This document shows positions 19,987 through 29,175 of a stretch of DNA of 29,261 nucleotides, piece by piece. The notes beneath the pieces were generated by a model. That model was not told the DNA's origin and ran no database searches. It saw only the letters and a program-made list of their open reading frames with translations. A program made the position numbers and the translations under genes. The stretch spans positions 1-29,261 of the forward strand of contig JAUCBJ010000263.1 of assembly GCA_032718475.1 (NCBI GenBank). Reading direction: 5' to 3'. Numbering within the stretch: position 1 is the stretch's first letter; each line of letters starts with the position of its first letter. This stretch comes from Nemertoderma westbladi. Lineage: Eukaryota > Xenacoelomorpha > Nemertodermatida > Nemertodermatidae.

Positions 19987-21396
19987 ATGAGATTTGTTGG
20001 AACTTTTTCGTTCGCATTATGTTTGGTACATCTTGTCTATGCCGGATCTCCACATCGCAGCCACAAATGGTGGAGAAATGGATGGCTAAACATACAGAAC
20101 ACAATTGCAGAACGAAATCTCACTAACAACGATTGGCCGAACGAAACCAATGATTGGCCACCATACCCACCGTTCAACTGCAGCAAATTATCACCTCAAC
20201 CCAATGAGCCAATCAGCGTCCACGCTCTCAGTCCATCGGATATTGACGTAGTTGCTGCCATGGGCGACTCCTTAACGGCAGCCAATGGCGCGGGGGCTAC
20301 TACCATAGCCGGAGTGCTTGTCAACTACCGCCAAATGTCCTTCTCTATTGGCGGTATCGAGGATGTCAACTCGTTCATAACGCTCGCCAATATCATCCGC
20401 TATTACAATCCCAACGTCTACGGTTACGCTACCGGGGTCGGCGTTGCCGATTCCTACAACGCGAAACTCGACGTGGCCGTGGCCGGTTCGGTGGCCAGCG
20501 ATCTACCGGATCAGGCCGTCGATCTCGTGAACAAGTTGCGAACATCGAAACGCGTCAACTTCCTTGAGGACTGGAAACTAATCACCGTGCTCATCGGAGG
20601 GAACGATTTGTGTCGAGTCTGTAAGAAACCCGAGAAGTTTTCTACCGATAACTACTTGAGATTCATTCGAGAAACGTTGGATATTCTTCACAAAGAGGTA
20701 CCCAAGGCCATCGTTAACGTGGTGCAGATATTCGAAATTACTGAGTTGAGTCAGCTCAGGGGAGCAGTCTGTGATGTGGTCCACTATTTTATATGTAAGT
20801 GTCCTACACTAACGTCTCCAGATGTCATGGCTGAAGTTGATGCGGTCAATAAGAACTACCAACAAGGTTTGACTGATCTGATAGCGAGCGGGCGTTACGA
20901 TACTAGAGATGATTTTACTGTTGTTCTACAACCCTTCACTGAGGATACTCAACTTCCGCTGTTACCTTCTGGGCTTCCCGATAAAGGCTACTTCGCCCCT
21001 GATTGCTTTCACTTCAGCTCCACAGGCCACCAAGCAGCGGCTGTTGGTCTCTGGAATAACATGTTGGAACCGGTTGGCGTTAAGAAACGCCAGTGGGTAA
21101 TCGGTGAACCAATAGAATGCCCTAATCCCTCGTTCCCTTACTTCTACACCAATAGGAACAGCCCGGTGGGGTATAGCCAATCGATGATGTCTTACGTTTA
21201 TTTACACAACATATTGGTGTACACTATGATGGGTCTCACTATTTGCGTTTTAACCATTATAACCGTTGTTGTTGTGTCTAAAGTTGTGTTGCGTCAAAAG
21301 CGAAATGCTATGAAATCTGATCAAATAAACGATCTCCACTCTAAAGATATAACTGGTTTCAAAAACCCCATTTATAATTATAGCAAGTTCTACTAA
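19987..21396 (+). CDS. PLB1: Membrane-anchored GDSL phospholipase B1-like enzyme, intronless
   Basis: The gene encodes 469 aa from ATG 19987, chosen because it begins a clean signal peptide (MRFVGTFSFALCLVHLVYAG). A linker with N-glycosylation sites (NLT, NET, NCS) follows, then an SGNH/GDSL hydrolase domain: AAMGDSLTAANGAG (Ser95 nucleophile), AVAGSVASDLP (Gly167), VLIGGNDLC (Asn206) and APDCFHFSSTGH (Asp339, His342), which completes the triad. NVYGYATGVG and ECPNPSFPYFYTNRNS are typical of phospholipase B1 proteins, which cleave acyl chains from phospholipids and lysophospholipids. A single membrane helix (about 408-434) and a short basic cytoplasmic tail make it a type I ectoenzyme. Mammalian PLB1 has four tandem domains; this has one. 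It has no introns although its neighbours do. It lies in sense orientation inside the TRPN intron. An ATTAAA at about 21457 is a weak poly(A) candidate. Confidence 0.93.
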   Translation: MRFVGTFSFALCLVHLVYAGSPHRSHKWWRNGWLNIQNTIAERNLTNNDWPNETNDWPPYPPFNCSKLSPQPNEPISVHALSPSDIDVVAAMGDSLTAANGAGATTIAGVLVNYRQMSFSIGGIEDVNSFITLANIIRYYNPNVYGYATGVGVADSYNAKLDVAVAGSVASDLPDQAVDLVNKLRTSKRVNFLEDWKLITVLIGGNDLCRVCKKPEKFSTDNYLRFIRETLDILHKEVPKAIVNVVQIFEITELSQLRGAVCDVVHYFICKCPTLTSPDVMAEVDAVNKNYQQGLTDLIASGRYDTRDDFTVVLQPFTEDTQLPLLPSGLPDKGYFAPDCFHFSSTGHQAAAVGLWNNMLEPVGVKKRQWVIGEPIECPNPSFPYFYTNRNSPVGYSQSMMSYVYLHNILVYTMMGLTICVLTIITVVVVSKVVLRQKRNAMKSDQINDLHSKDITGFKNPIYNYSKFY

Positions 21397-22297
21397 CATT
21401 TCATCTATCTATCGTCATGAAATAATCATTATTTATTTTAAAATTCATGTGTTTCTTATTAAATGCTCTTCAATTTTCTTCGTTTGGAATATTAAGAACC
21501 TATACTAAATGTAATGTGATTTACCCGAAATTTAAGGAGAAGCTTACAATCTGTTAGACTGGTAAAACCGAGCATCATAGTGTTACTGTCTGTCTCAATA
21601 GGTGTCCATGATTTATTAGTTAGTTATACTTATACATGATCCATTCTCTAAGTATAATATCATGTATCAGATATATAAATTCTTTAATTAAATTATTTTA
21701 ACGTTAGTGTGATTTTTGAAAATAGCAATTATATATAAATATATTAAAGTATATTTTCGATTTTCAATAATTATTCAACTATACCATGAAGTGTGTGTTA
21801 TATTTTAACTTTAGCTTTACGGTGAAAATACAAAACATATATATATTTCGCAGAAATATTTTGTCGGTGTCTCGAAGCGGACAAACATTTCACAATCGAC
21901 GCAGTCAAATTCATCCCTCACCTGGGAAACGACCACGCAAATAACAGCTGATTACTCCCACCCAACAATAATACTGTAACCTGTTCTATTGACACGTTTA
22001 TTATTTTTGGTAAAATAACGTGTCCCTTTAACCTGCTCCTTACCATTAATTGAACATTCAGACAAAATATTATTTCGCCGAGACGTGTTTGACGTCCACA
22101 CCCACTTACTCCCAGCCGCTTTGCTGCACGTGCTGTGTACTCCATTTTCCTATCAGCTACTTATTCCAATGCAGCAACGAAAAAACTGCACGATAAATAA
22201 AACAAAATTCATTATATTGTGTGTGATTCACGTGTCTATTAATAAACCGCGTACAGCTTAGCGGCACAACATTTTTTTCGGATGAACTACAATTATA
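21397..22297. other. Gene-free stretch downstream of the phospholipase
   Basis: AT-rich sequence includes the phospholipase 3' flank and one dispersed-repeat copy (21973-22045: ctgtaacctgttct...ttttggtaaaataacgtgtc, cctttaacctgctcctta). Similar sequence, including the agctgattac motif, occurs at 18711-18800. Nothing coding is seen. Confidence 0.5.
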
Positions 22298-23056
22298 TAC
22301 AGTACAGGCCACCAGAAAACGCAGATTTGTACAATTGTGAACACATTTTATCAAATGTGTACCAGTGTAATGTAATGTTGTTGAACGGGACAATTGAACA
22401 TAATTGAACATAATTGAATTGGCAACAACCAAAATTTTTTCGCCAAAGGATACAATTGAATACTTTTGAAACGCTTAGTAATCTGGAAACTCTCTGTAGT
22501 TTGCCGCTAACTGTCACTCACTGCAGCTGGAAATGCGATAAGGATAATTGTTTACCTTTATAGTGTGCGGTTAATGGTGTCTAGTAGGCATGCCTATAGT
22601 TAGTGATGTTAAGGCATCTTCTGGTGTTTCTCTGTGCCCTCTCGAAGTCAGACTAATGGCGCGACATCTCCCTGCACTAAATTAATTATTTAATGGTCTA
22701 GGCTCCTCCATCCACATGCCCATCCACTCCCATACACTCCATGAACATTAACAGTGTGCGGTTAGTAGTCTCTATATACACTCCATGAACCTCCATGTGG
22801 TCTTGTATGTAGTTCTCTCTCTACCAATACAGCCCATGTCCGCAATGTTACGCCCTGGGGGCTCTTTCATCTACCTGATATCAGACATACAGGCGCGCAC
22901 CGCACACAAAGCCTTTGTCGGTCCCAGCAAGTCAGCCTCCTGCTGTGTGATCTAGAAGATAACTCGCCATAACCTGCAAATCAGATGACTTGAACAAATG
23001 TGTTCACATGTGATCACATTGGATGAAATCTGCTTTTTCTGGTGGCCTGTACTGTA
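22298..23056. mobile_element. ~760-bp TIR element (MITE)
   Basis: The left end tacagtacaggccaccagaa, then aacgcagattt, is matched inversely at the right by aaatctgctttttctggtgg then cctgtactgta. Looser complementarity extends to the tgttcaca/tgtgaaca-type motifs at ~60 bases. No open frame of note lies inside. The outer taca...tgta may include a TA target duplication. Confidence 0.7.
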
Positions 23057-24202
23057 AATGTAAATATTGAATATGTTCTATGTCACTACAAGTACCTTCT
23101 AATGACGCTAGTAAATTGTTTCATCAATAATAGTCAACTCAAATAGTGAGTGCCTGTATTTAAAAGTTGGCTTAATTAATTGCTGATTGAAATTGTAATG
23201 GATTTTATTTGGACCTTATTATACTTTTAATAGTGAATTATAACAGTTGCATAAGAGCTAATTGTGGTCGGCGGTTGCTAGAAAATTGTTTGGGTTACAT
23301 AACCTTTGTACTCTACCGTATTCTTATGCTGCAACATTATGTTATTGTTATTATTATTACATAGTGATACTGTTAGATTCCATCAGCCTAGAAATCAAAT
23401 AATTATTATTTTAAAATAGAACATTATTTTAACTCCTTCCATAGAAAAGGCGTTAAACAATCAACTACAATATTCTCACACCTTTTACATTATTTTCACT
23501 GCAAATTTAGCTATTGAATTCATAGACTGTAATTTGTAATTACAATTAAACCTTTTCATCTGTAATGAAATTTACATTCATAGCAGCATAGTTACATATT
23601 ACATAGTACTTCCGCGTTCCGCCCACCCACAAATTTTTATACTAGCTAGTTTTTATATAAATTTTTAGAAATGTGAGCTGTTTTTAGCAATTATTATAAA
23701 TGTTCTAGAATCAATTCTTTATACTGGAACTTTATTAAAATGGTTAAAAAATCATATATATGCTAGCTAAATGTTGACATGTTTTATTTTTGTATAAGTT
23801 CAGTGACATAATGGAGAGGGAAGTCATAATGAAGAAACATTAATTTGTTCTAGAATAGGCAATATTTAAAAAAAATTCATGTTTTCCAATATGCCATAAT
23901 GCTTAACTTGAGAAACCTAAATGAAACTAATATATTAATAACGTCGTGAAAATAATGTTCCATTTAAAATGAAACTACGTAAATTACATGTTAAATATCG
24001 TGGAGCATATTTTCACTATGCTCTCGATTCTTTATTAAGCTCGCTACGCTCGGTAAATAAAACATCTCGAGTATAGTGAAATAATGTTCTACATTATTTA
24101 CCATGTAATAAATAATTAAATTAATTAATTGATCAATTAAATTATTAATTTAATTAGTCTAAATTTACTTGATAAAATATTATTATATTTTTATTATTTC
24201 AG
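23057..24202. other. Gene-free 3' part of the TRPN host intron
   Basis: Very AT-rich. It contains one palindrome (23976-24118) and ends in the acceptor ttattatttcag at 24202. No coding exon was recognised. Confidence 0.55.
23976..24118. repeat. Imperfect hairpin element close to a TRPN acceptor
   Basis: The left arm (attacatgttaaatatcgtg, gagcatattttcactatgct) is complementary to the right arm (agtatagtgaaataatgttc, tacattatttaccatgtaat), ~45 bases each. The centre (ttattaagctcgctacgctc) is itself partly palindromic. It resembles a small MITE and ends ~85 bases before the exon. Confidence 0.65.
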
Positions 24203-24981
24203 AATCTGGACAAACTAGACACCGATATGATGCTAGTATGGAATGAATGGCTCCTCCTCGCGTGGTTCTCCGGCAATCTCGTATCGGAATTGACTCGATC
24301 CGGAGAACGAACTCCTTTCGGATACGTCCGGATTGCGACTCTCACATTCGGGGCCGTTGCCTGGTCGTTGCACGCCATAGCCTTCGTATGTATACCCCCC
24401 GCGTGCCCAGTACAAAACCGCTACGATCTAATCTACGTCCGTAATCAACTAATGGGTGTCTGCATCCTACTGGCTTCCTTCACAATCCTCGATTACCTAT
24501 CCTTCCACCACCTTTTCGGCCCGTACGCCATCATTATATTCGATCTAATGAAGGATTTAACTCGATTCATCGTTATATTTTTTATATTTTGGTTGGGTTT
24601 CGCGTTTCAGATCGCGGCAATGTTGCAACCCGCCTACCCGGATAAACACTGCCGGCAATTCCTCGAGGACCAAGGATATCCGGGCTTCTATTTGGACGAA
24701 TCCGAGCGACTTATAGTCGGAGACCTGCTGTTTGTAAACACGCTAATAAACTTGTATTACGCGTTGTTTGGCTACACTGACCCTGCGCGGTATTCGCAGC
24801 ACTACAGCACGCTGCCAACATCCGAAGCTTACAAACTCCCAGAATCATTCTTACAACCGAGTCAGTGCACTCCATTTTGGATAAGAGGTGTACTCATTGT
24901 CGTCTATGGTCTCTATCTAATTATTACTGTTATCGTATTGGTTAATCTTCTCATTGCAATGATGTCCGACACTTACCAAAG
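24203..24981 (+). CDS. TRPN: TRPN/NOMPC-type channel, exon encoding S2-S6 and pore
   Basis: The exon runs from acceptor attatttcag|aat (phase 0) to donor caaag|gtaatg (phase 2) and encodes 259 residues. S2 starts at WNEWLLLAWFSG. S3 is about residues 42-62. RNQLMGVCILLASFTILDYL is S4, then SFHHLFGPYAIIIFDLMKDL, the S4-S5 linker that is nearly diagnostic for TRPN/NOMPC. RFIVIFFIFWLGFAFQIAAM is S5. A pore loop of about 85 residues carries the filter region NLYYALFGYTD, and S6 ends LVNLLIAMMSDTYQ. TRPN channels are cation channels of mechanosensory cells, gated through a long N-terminal ankyrin spring tethered to microtubules in the fly protein. The filter reads FGYTD, whereas I recall FGQT in fly NOMPC. 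The frame is intact. TRPC is the closest alternative, but the S4-S5 linker favours TRPN. Confidence 0.92.
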
Positions 24982-25155
24982 GTAATGATAATGAATGATT
25001 ATATTCAACATTGTGCTGAATTATTTATAATAACGTACGAGGTGTTGACAGAAAGGACGAAATTTTTATCTGAAATCAAGGGCCGCAATTGTCCAGACAC
25101 CGTTTTGACTCACACCAATCAACATGCACATTATAATAACAATGTTATTTTCTAG

Positions 25156-25298
25156 GATTCAACAAGAAGCAGATATTGAATGGAAGTTTGGGAGGGCCCA
25201 GTTAATCCGGGACACAAACAAACGATCACCAACCCCCGCCCCCCTCAACCTTATTGTTTACGTGTATTACGCAATCCGTTCCTTGTATCTAAGCCGAG
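25156..25298 (+). CDS. TRPN: TRPN-type channel, TRP-box exon
   Basis: Acceptor ttattttctag|gatt; donor agccgag|gtttgt (a weak but usable donor). It joins in phase 2 to complete an Arg codon, then reads IQQEADIEWKFGRAQLIRDT, NKRSPTPAPLNLIVYVYYAI, RSLYLSR. The EWKFGRAQLIR segment is the TRP helix directly after S6, and 'PAPLNLI' is a conserved follower in TRPC and TRPN. The exon ends in phase 1. Read-through past the donor would stay open for ~18 codons, so an alternative end is possible. Confidence 0.88.
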
Positions 25299-26787
25299 GT
25301 TTGTATGGTGTTTTTATGGCTGGTTATTTTGGGTATTCACTTTGGGTATAAGGGTTTTTTGCGGTCGACAAATCTGATACACCCGTTTTGAAGAAAAGTA
25401 GGCCTATTGTTAATAAGCTTCCCATTTTATAGCAACGAAAATTATAGTAAAAATGAGGAAATTATTGTACAATTTTCCGTTGCCCCGGAAACTAAATTGG
25501 TAACGTAATGTAGTGGTGCATAGTTCAGTCAATCGATAGTCATTGTACTAAAGTTTGTAGAAAACCCCACCAATTAGTTGCCTTGTTGCTATGTAAAATC
25601 CATGTTGCTAAGGAAAGAAACAGGAAATTGAAAGTGATGCCCATAATAAATATTTATAGATAACATATTATTAACAAAGTTAATATAGAATAAAAAAAAT
25701 TGTTTGGATGAATTGCGAATTTCTTATGGGTTGACCCCATCTAGATTATTACTGTGGCTATTAACTTCTGCAAGTCATCTATACGCACTCACAAGTCGTA
25801 AAAACTTTAGCGTAGATTTTAGAAGAACAAGTAACATTTTTCGACAAATTTTTATTTTCGCTTTCATTCTTTAGCTAAAAGCGTTTAAAAAAGGTGTCTC
25901 CGGTGATATTTCACCAGTTACACTGCAGTTATTCTTGAACCTTATCGTGATTTGTTGGTACCAATAGAAAGCTAACCGTGCAAGGATTCCAGAAACGTAA
26001 AAATATTTGAATTTGTTTGGGAAATAGCTGAGTTATTGGCATTCGAAAGTTGCATGTATTTGCTTCCCCTGCAGGCCATTTATTCTATTTAATAAATGTA
26101 CCATATTCTAGAACATTTTGTTTATCCCATACGTAGCTGGGCAACAATGCAATGCTTCTTTAAACATACTATTATTATGTAGCTATTCATTCATAAACAA
26201 AATGTTCTAGAATATGGTGTTTTTATTTAATAGAATAAAACAGCCTCCGCAGGTGCAAAACCATGCAACCTTTGAAAGCTCATATCTCAGGTATTTCCCA
26301 ACCAAAATTCAAATGTTTTTACATTTTTGGAATCCTTGCAGGGTCAGCTTTCCATCGGTACCAACAATTCACGATAAGGTTCAAGAATAACTGCAGTGTA
26401 ACTGGTGTAATATCGCCGGAGACCTTTTCAAACCTTGTACTTATAGCTAAAGAAGGTAAGCAAAAATAACAATTCTTCTGGCTCACCCAGCAAGGAGGAG
26501 GGAGGTGAAACTATCTCTGTTTCAAATTTCATGCAATCTCATTAAGATTTGTAGAAAGATAAGATGATAAGAAGGGGGGGGGGGGGGGGGGGGGGGGCAT
26601 GTACCAGAATAACGACACTATATTCCAGGGCATGGTGTAATTCCAATCAATCCTGGAAAGGCGATCCACATGCGGCACTTTTCTTTGACGCATAATATTA
26701 TTTAGGAACTAGACCTACTAAATAAATAGCTACTAAGACTTAGTCTATCCTACAGTTTTCAGTTCTCACAGTGTTCACTTTTTGCAG
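25299..26787 (+). other. TRPN: TRPN intron with a foldback MITE
   Basis: This is a phase-1 intron between the TRP-box exon and the C-terminal exon at 26788. Over half of it is the foldback MITE copy B (25844-26639). The remainder is AT-rich with no recognised content. Confidence 0.7.
25844..26639. mobile_element. Foldback MITE, copy B, with poly-G run
   Basis: The left arm (tttttattttcgctttcatt, aaggtgtctccggtgatatt, then gatttgttggtaccaatag) is inverted in the right arm (ctatctctgtttcaaatttc, gcatgcaat-type sequence). The G run is 26574-26597, then accagaataacgacactat and attccagggcatggtgta end it at 26639. The left terminal ~40 bases (CACCATGTCC... and the C run) are missing. It is closely similar to copy A at 5937-6852. 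Confidence 0.78.
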
Positions 26788-26946
26788 GTAAATGTTGCGG
26801 CCGGCAGCTTTCTATTGGGACCAGTGCGGATGATGATATGTCAAACCATCGCAAATCTACAGAGAGTAAAACAGTAGATATGCAAGCAGCAGGGAACGCG
26901 TGGTTGCGGAACGTGGTGCGTAGAGGAACGCAAGTAGCGCCGGAAG
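26788..26946 (+). CDS. TRPN: TRPN-type channel, C-terminal exon (cytoplasmic tail 1)
   Basis: Acceptor cactttttgcag|gta; donor ggaag|gttagt. In phase 1 it reads GKCCGRQLSIGTSADDDMSN, HRKSTESKTVDMQ, AAGNAWLRNVVRRGTQVAPE. It is open throughout, hydrophilic and basic, as expected for the TRPN tail, but has no specific motif I recognise. Support comes from splice sites and the correct phase on both sides. Confidence 0.7.
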
Positions 26947-27949
26947 GTTAGTGGAACTACAGAACTTCGCAAACTGGTTGCGCCCAGATTAATCGGAACA
27001 AGTTTTTAATCGATGTCTATAGTTTATACGAACTATGTAGTTTTTTGTAAATATATTATAAAACTATATTTTGCAACGATTTTTTTAAAACGATTTTTAC
27101 TCAAAACTGAATTTTAGTGAAAATACAGGGTAGGTTCTTCCAAACACGAATGTTGTACACAGGTTTTTTTTTGTTAACCGCGAAAAGTGAATGGTTAGAA
27201 AAATTTTAAAAAATCCCAATTTTATTTAGAAAACCAAAATGATTTGCCCAGAATGGCGAATTTGAAAGGTGAATTTTGAAAAGTGAAAATTAGGCCATAT
27301 TACTGCTGTATTGCTTGTTTTCTACCTTTTTCAAACGAACGATGCCGTACATCCTGTATTTTAAAAAAAATATTATTGAAAGATTCTAAATATTAAACTA
27401 ATTAGCCTTCTACCCTATTTAATACAGCTTTGCTAAATTATAGCCATTAATAATTAATTGTGAAGGAATTAATATTCCACATCATTGGATGTTGACAGTA
27501 CAATAAGTACCTTATAGATTATCTTTCAAATTGAGAAGTCTAAAAAATTATGGGAATGTCAGTGAAACATTCTTAGACTTTAACACAGACTATGTCAATA
27601 TACTTAGAAACAATGAGATTATTTGATATTATAGAAGTTGGTACAAATGAAGCTGATGGAGATGAAAGAACAAACATTGAATATGTTTTTAATAAATATA
27701 TAATATGGTAAATGTTACATTTTGATTTATATTTTTATTTCAAACGATTTCTAGTAAAGTTTATAATTTTAATTTTGTTGTTTTCAATATTTCGTTTTAG
27801 AATTATTTCTAAACAAGTATAAAAAATTTAGAAATCGCTATTTTCATTTATAAATTCCACTAACATATTTAGAAAAAAATCCCTGATATTCTGGGTTTTT
27901 AGATGTTATGTTAAACTTATTAAACGATTAATTCTTGATTGATTGACAG
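26947..27949 (+). other. TRPN: TRPN intron, AT-rich, nothing recognised
   Basis: A phase-1 intron of about 1 kb with very low GC and no repeats or reading frames that I can identify. Confidence 0.65.
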
Positions 27950-28129
27950 GTGGGTTTCTGCGAAGTGTTAAAGCGGCTGGTCCAGTTAAACTGGATGACG
28001 TATTAGATTGGCACCATGTGGTTCGGAAGTACCACGATATGCATTACACCGGCAACAAGGAGGTGATGGAAGAGCGAGCCGCAATGGCCGAGGGAACTCA
28101 TAACCAAGATGATTCTAAGGAGGCAGCTG
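27950..28129 (+). CDS. TRPN: TRPN-type channel, C-terminal exon (cytoplasmic tail 2)
   Basis: Acceptor ttgattgacag|gtg; donor gcagctg|gtgggt. It reads GFLRSVKAAGPVKLDDVLDW, then HHVVRKYHDMHYTGN and an acidic/charged stretch. The 'V-DW-x-VV-KY' pattern resembles the conserved C-terminal 'DW-x-x-IAKKY' region of TRPN proteins, which supports the assignment. If the donor is not used the frame stops at 28146 (SIN, stop), a possible alternative C-terminus. It enters and leaves in phase 1. Confidence 0.78.
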
Positions 28130-28584
28130 GTGGGTCTATCAATTAATTATCTTACGTAGTATTCCTTTAGTCGGTGAACGTTAAACGCGAGACAATGGAG
28201 GCAACATGAATGCTCCTCTCTCGCGGCTGTTACCTATAACACAGGGAGGATTAGCTCCACACTAACTACACTAACTCACTAGCTCCACACTAACTACATT
28301 TACAACGATAGCAGAAGCCAATGTTCTATAATATTACCCCTGGGTTTGCGAAACCAAATGACTAAAGAGTCTTGATTAGGGAAACAACAGTGCGAAATTT
28401 ATAGATCCATTACTTGGATTTGAACCTGCGCCGCCCTTTTATAGTTATTTTTGTTCTTTATATTTCCATAGAATACTGCGCATGCGCATCGCAATATGAA
28501 AAAACTACTGGAACATTTATTGTTATTGTTGATTTAAACGACTCTAGAGATTTAATTAAGTGTGTTTATTTTATGTTTCCATAG
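28130..28584 (+). other. TRPN: Last TRPN intron
   Basis: Contains ctaactac-type short repeats near 28258-28300 and a B-box-like sequence on minus (ggttcaaatcc, near 28426). It ends in the acceptor atgtttccatag. Confidence 0.6.
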
Positions 28585-28673
28585 AAATGGCGGTGAAACT
28601 CACTAGCAAAATGACGGGTCACAGCGACGAACCGAAATTAATGAGCGCATGGAGGAAGGCGTTGAAACATTGA
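28585..28673 (+). CDS. TRPN: TRPN-type channel, terminal exon
   Basis: Acceptor tttatgtttccatag|aaatgg. It completes a phase-1 codon (Glu) and reads MAVKLTSKMTGHSDEPKLMS, AWRKALKH, then the stop TGA at 28671-28673. Support is from splice site and phase; the tail sequence has no motif known to me. Confidence 0.68.
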
Positions 28674-29175
28674 ACATTGGATAGCCGTTGTGCAGAGTTG
28701 GATTGAGTGAAACTGTTAGGCTATTAAAAGGACATTAAAATAAAGAGAAACATTTAAACAGCGTAAACTTTTAAATATAAATATTTATAATAATAAACTC
28801 TTGTAATATGTATTTTTATAATTATATTATTATCTAAATGTTAATTCAATGGTTTATTCAACAATAAAGTAATGATTTAAATGGGTAGGGGCTAGATGGG
28901 CGTCCTTAAATTGTTTATTTAAGGAACTATACCCTGCAGAAAATAATTAGTTAGGGGGAGGGGGGGGGCCTCCCCTTAGCGGCTGGAGGCGTAATTGGTT
29001 ATTTTTCTAAAAATACTAACTAGTCCCTCATTCTTAGTCCAAATTTCTTGAAATCATTTTTTTGGATCCAGCATGGACGAACCACTACAAAATTTATGTT
29101 ATAATTTTTCATTAGCTAATTTTTATTAAATTAATTAATTATAATATTTGATTAAAATCAGCTATTACATGAAAT
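28674..29175 (+). other. TRPN 3' flank / intergenic gap
   Basis: About 500 bases of AT-rich sequence with poly(A) signal candidates (listed separately), an 8-9 base G run with gcctcccc near 28957-28977, and no coding exon. Confidence 0.55.
28739..28868 (+). promoter_or_regulatory. TRPN: Candidate poly(A) signals for the TRPN gene
   Basis: AATAAA occurs at 28739-28744, 28792-28797 and 28863-28868, which is 66-190 bases after the stop codon. Any of them could direct 3' end formation; the sequence is AT-rich, so chance hexamers are likely. Confidence 0.45.

Larger units (their letters stand above)
1175..24202 (+). other. TRPN: ~23-kb intron of the TRPN gene hosting two other genes
   Basis: The boundaries are donor act|gtaagt at 1175 and acceptor ttattatttcag|aat ending at 24202. 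Both flanking exons are phase 0 at this junction. The interval contains a complete minus-strand mGluR-like gene (3899-16563) and a complete plus-strand phospholipase gene (19987-21396), plus most of the window's repeats. The intron is inferred from splice sites, phase and protein continuity; no transcript evidence is available here. Confidence 0.7.

Noticed and set aside
26263-26469. 68-codon plus-strand frame
   Set aside because: It lies wholly in the right arm of foldback MITE copy B; similar frames arise in copy A by chance.
28416-28440. B-box-like ggttcaaatcc on minus, possible tRNA gene
   Set aside because: No A-box or tRNA-like stems lie at the proper distance on the same strand.
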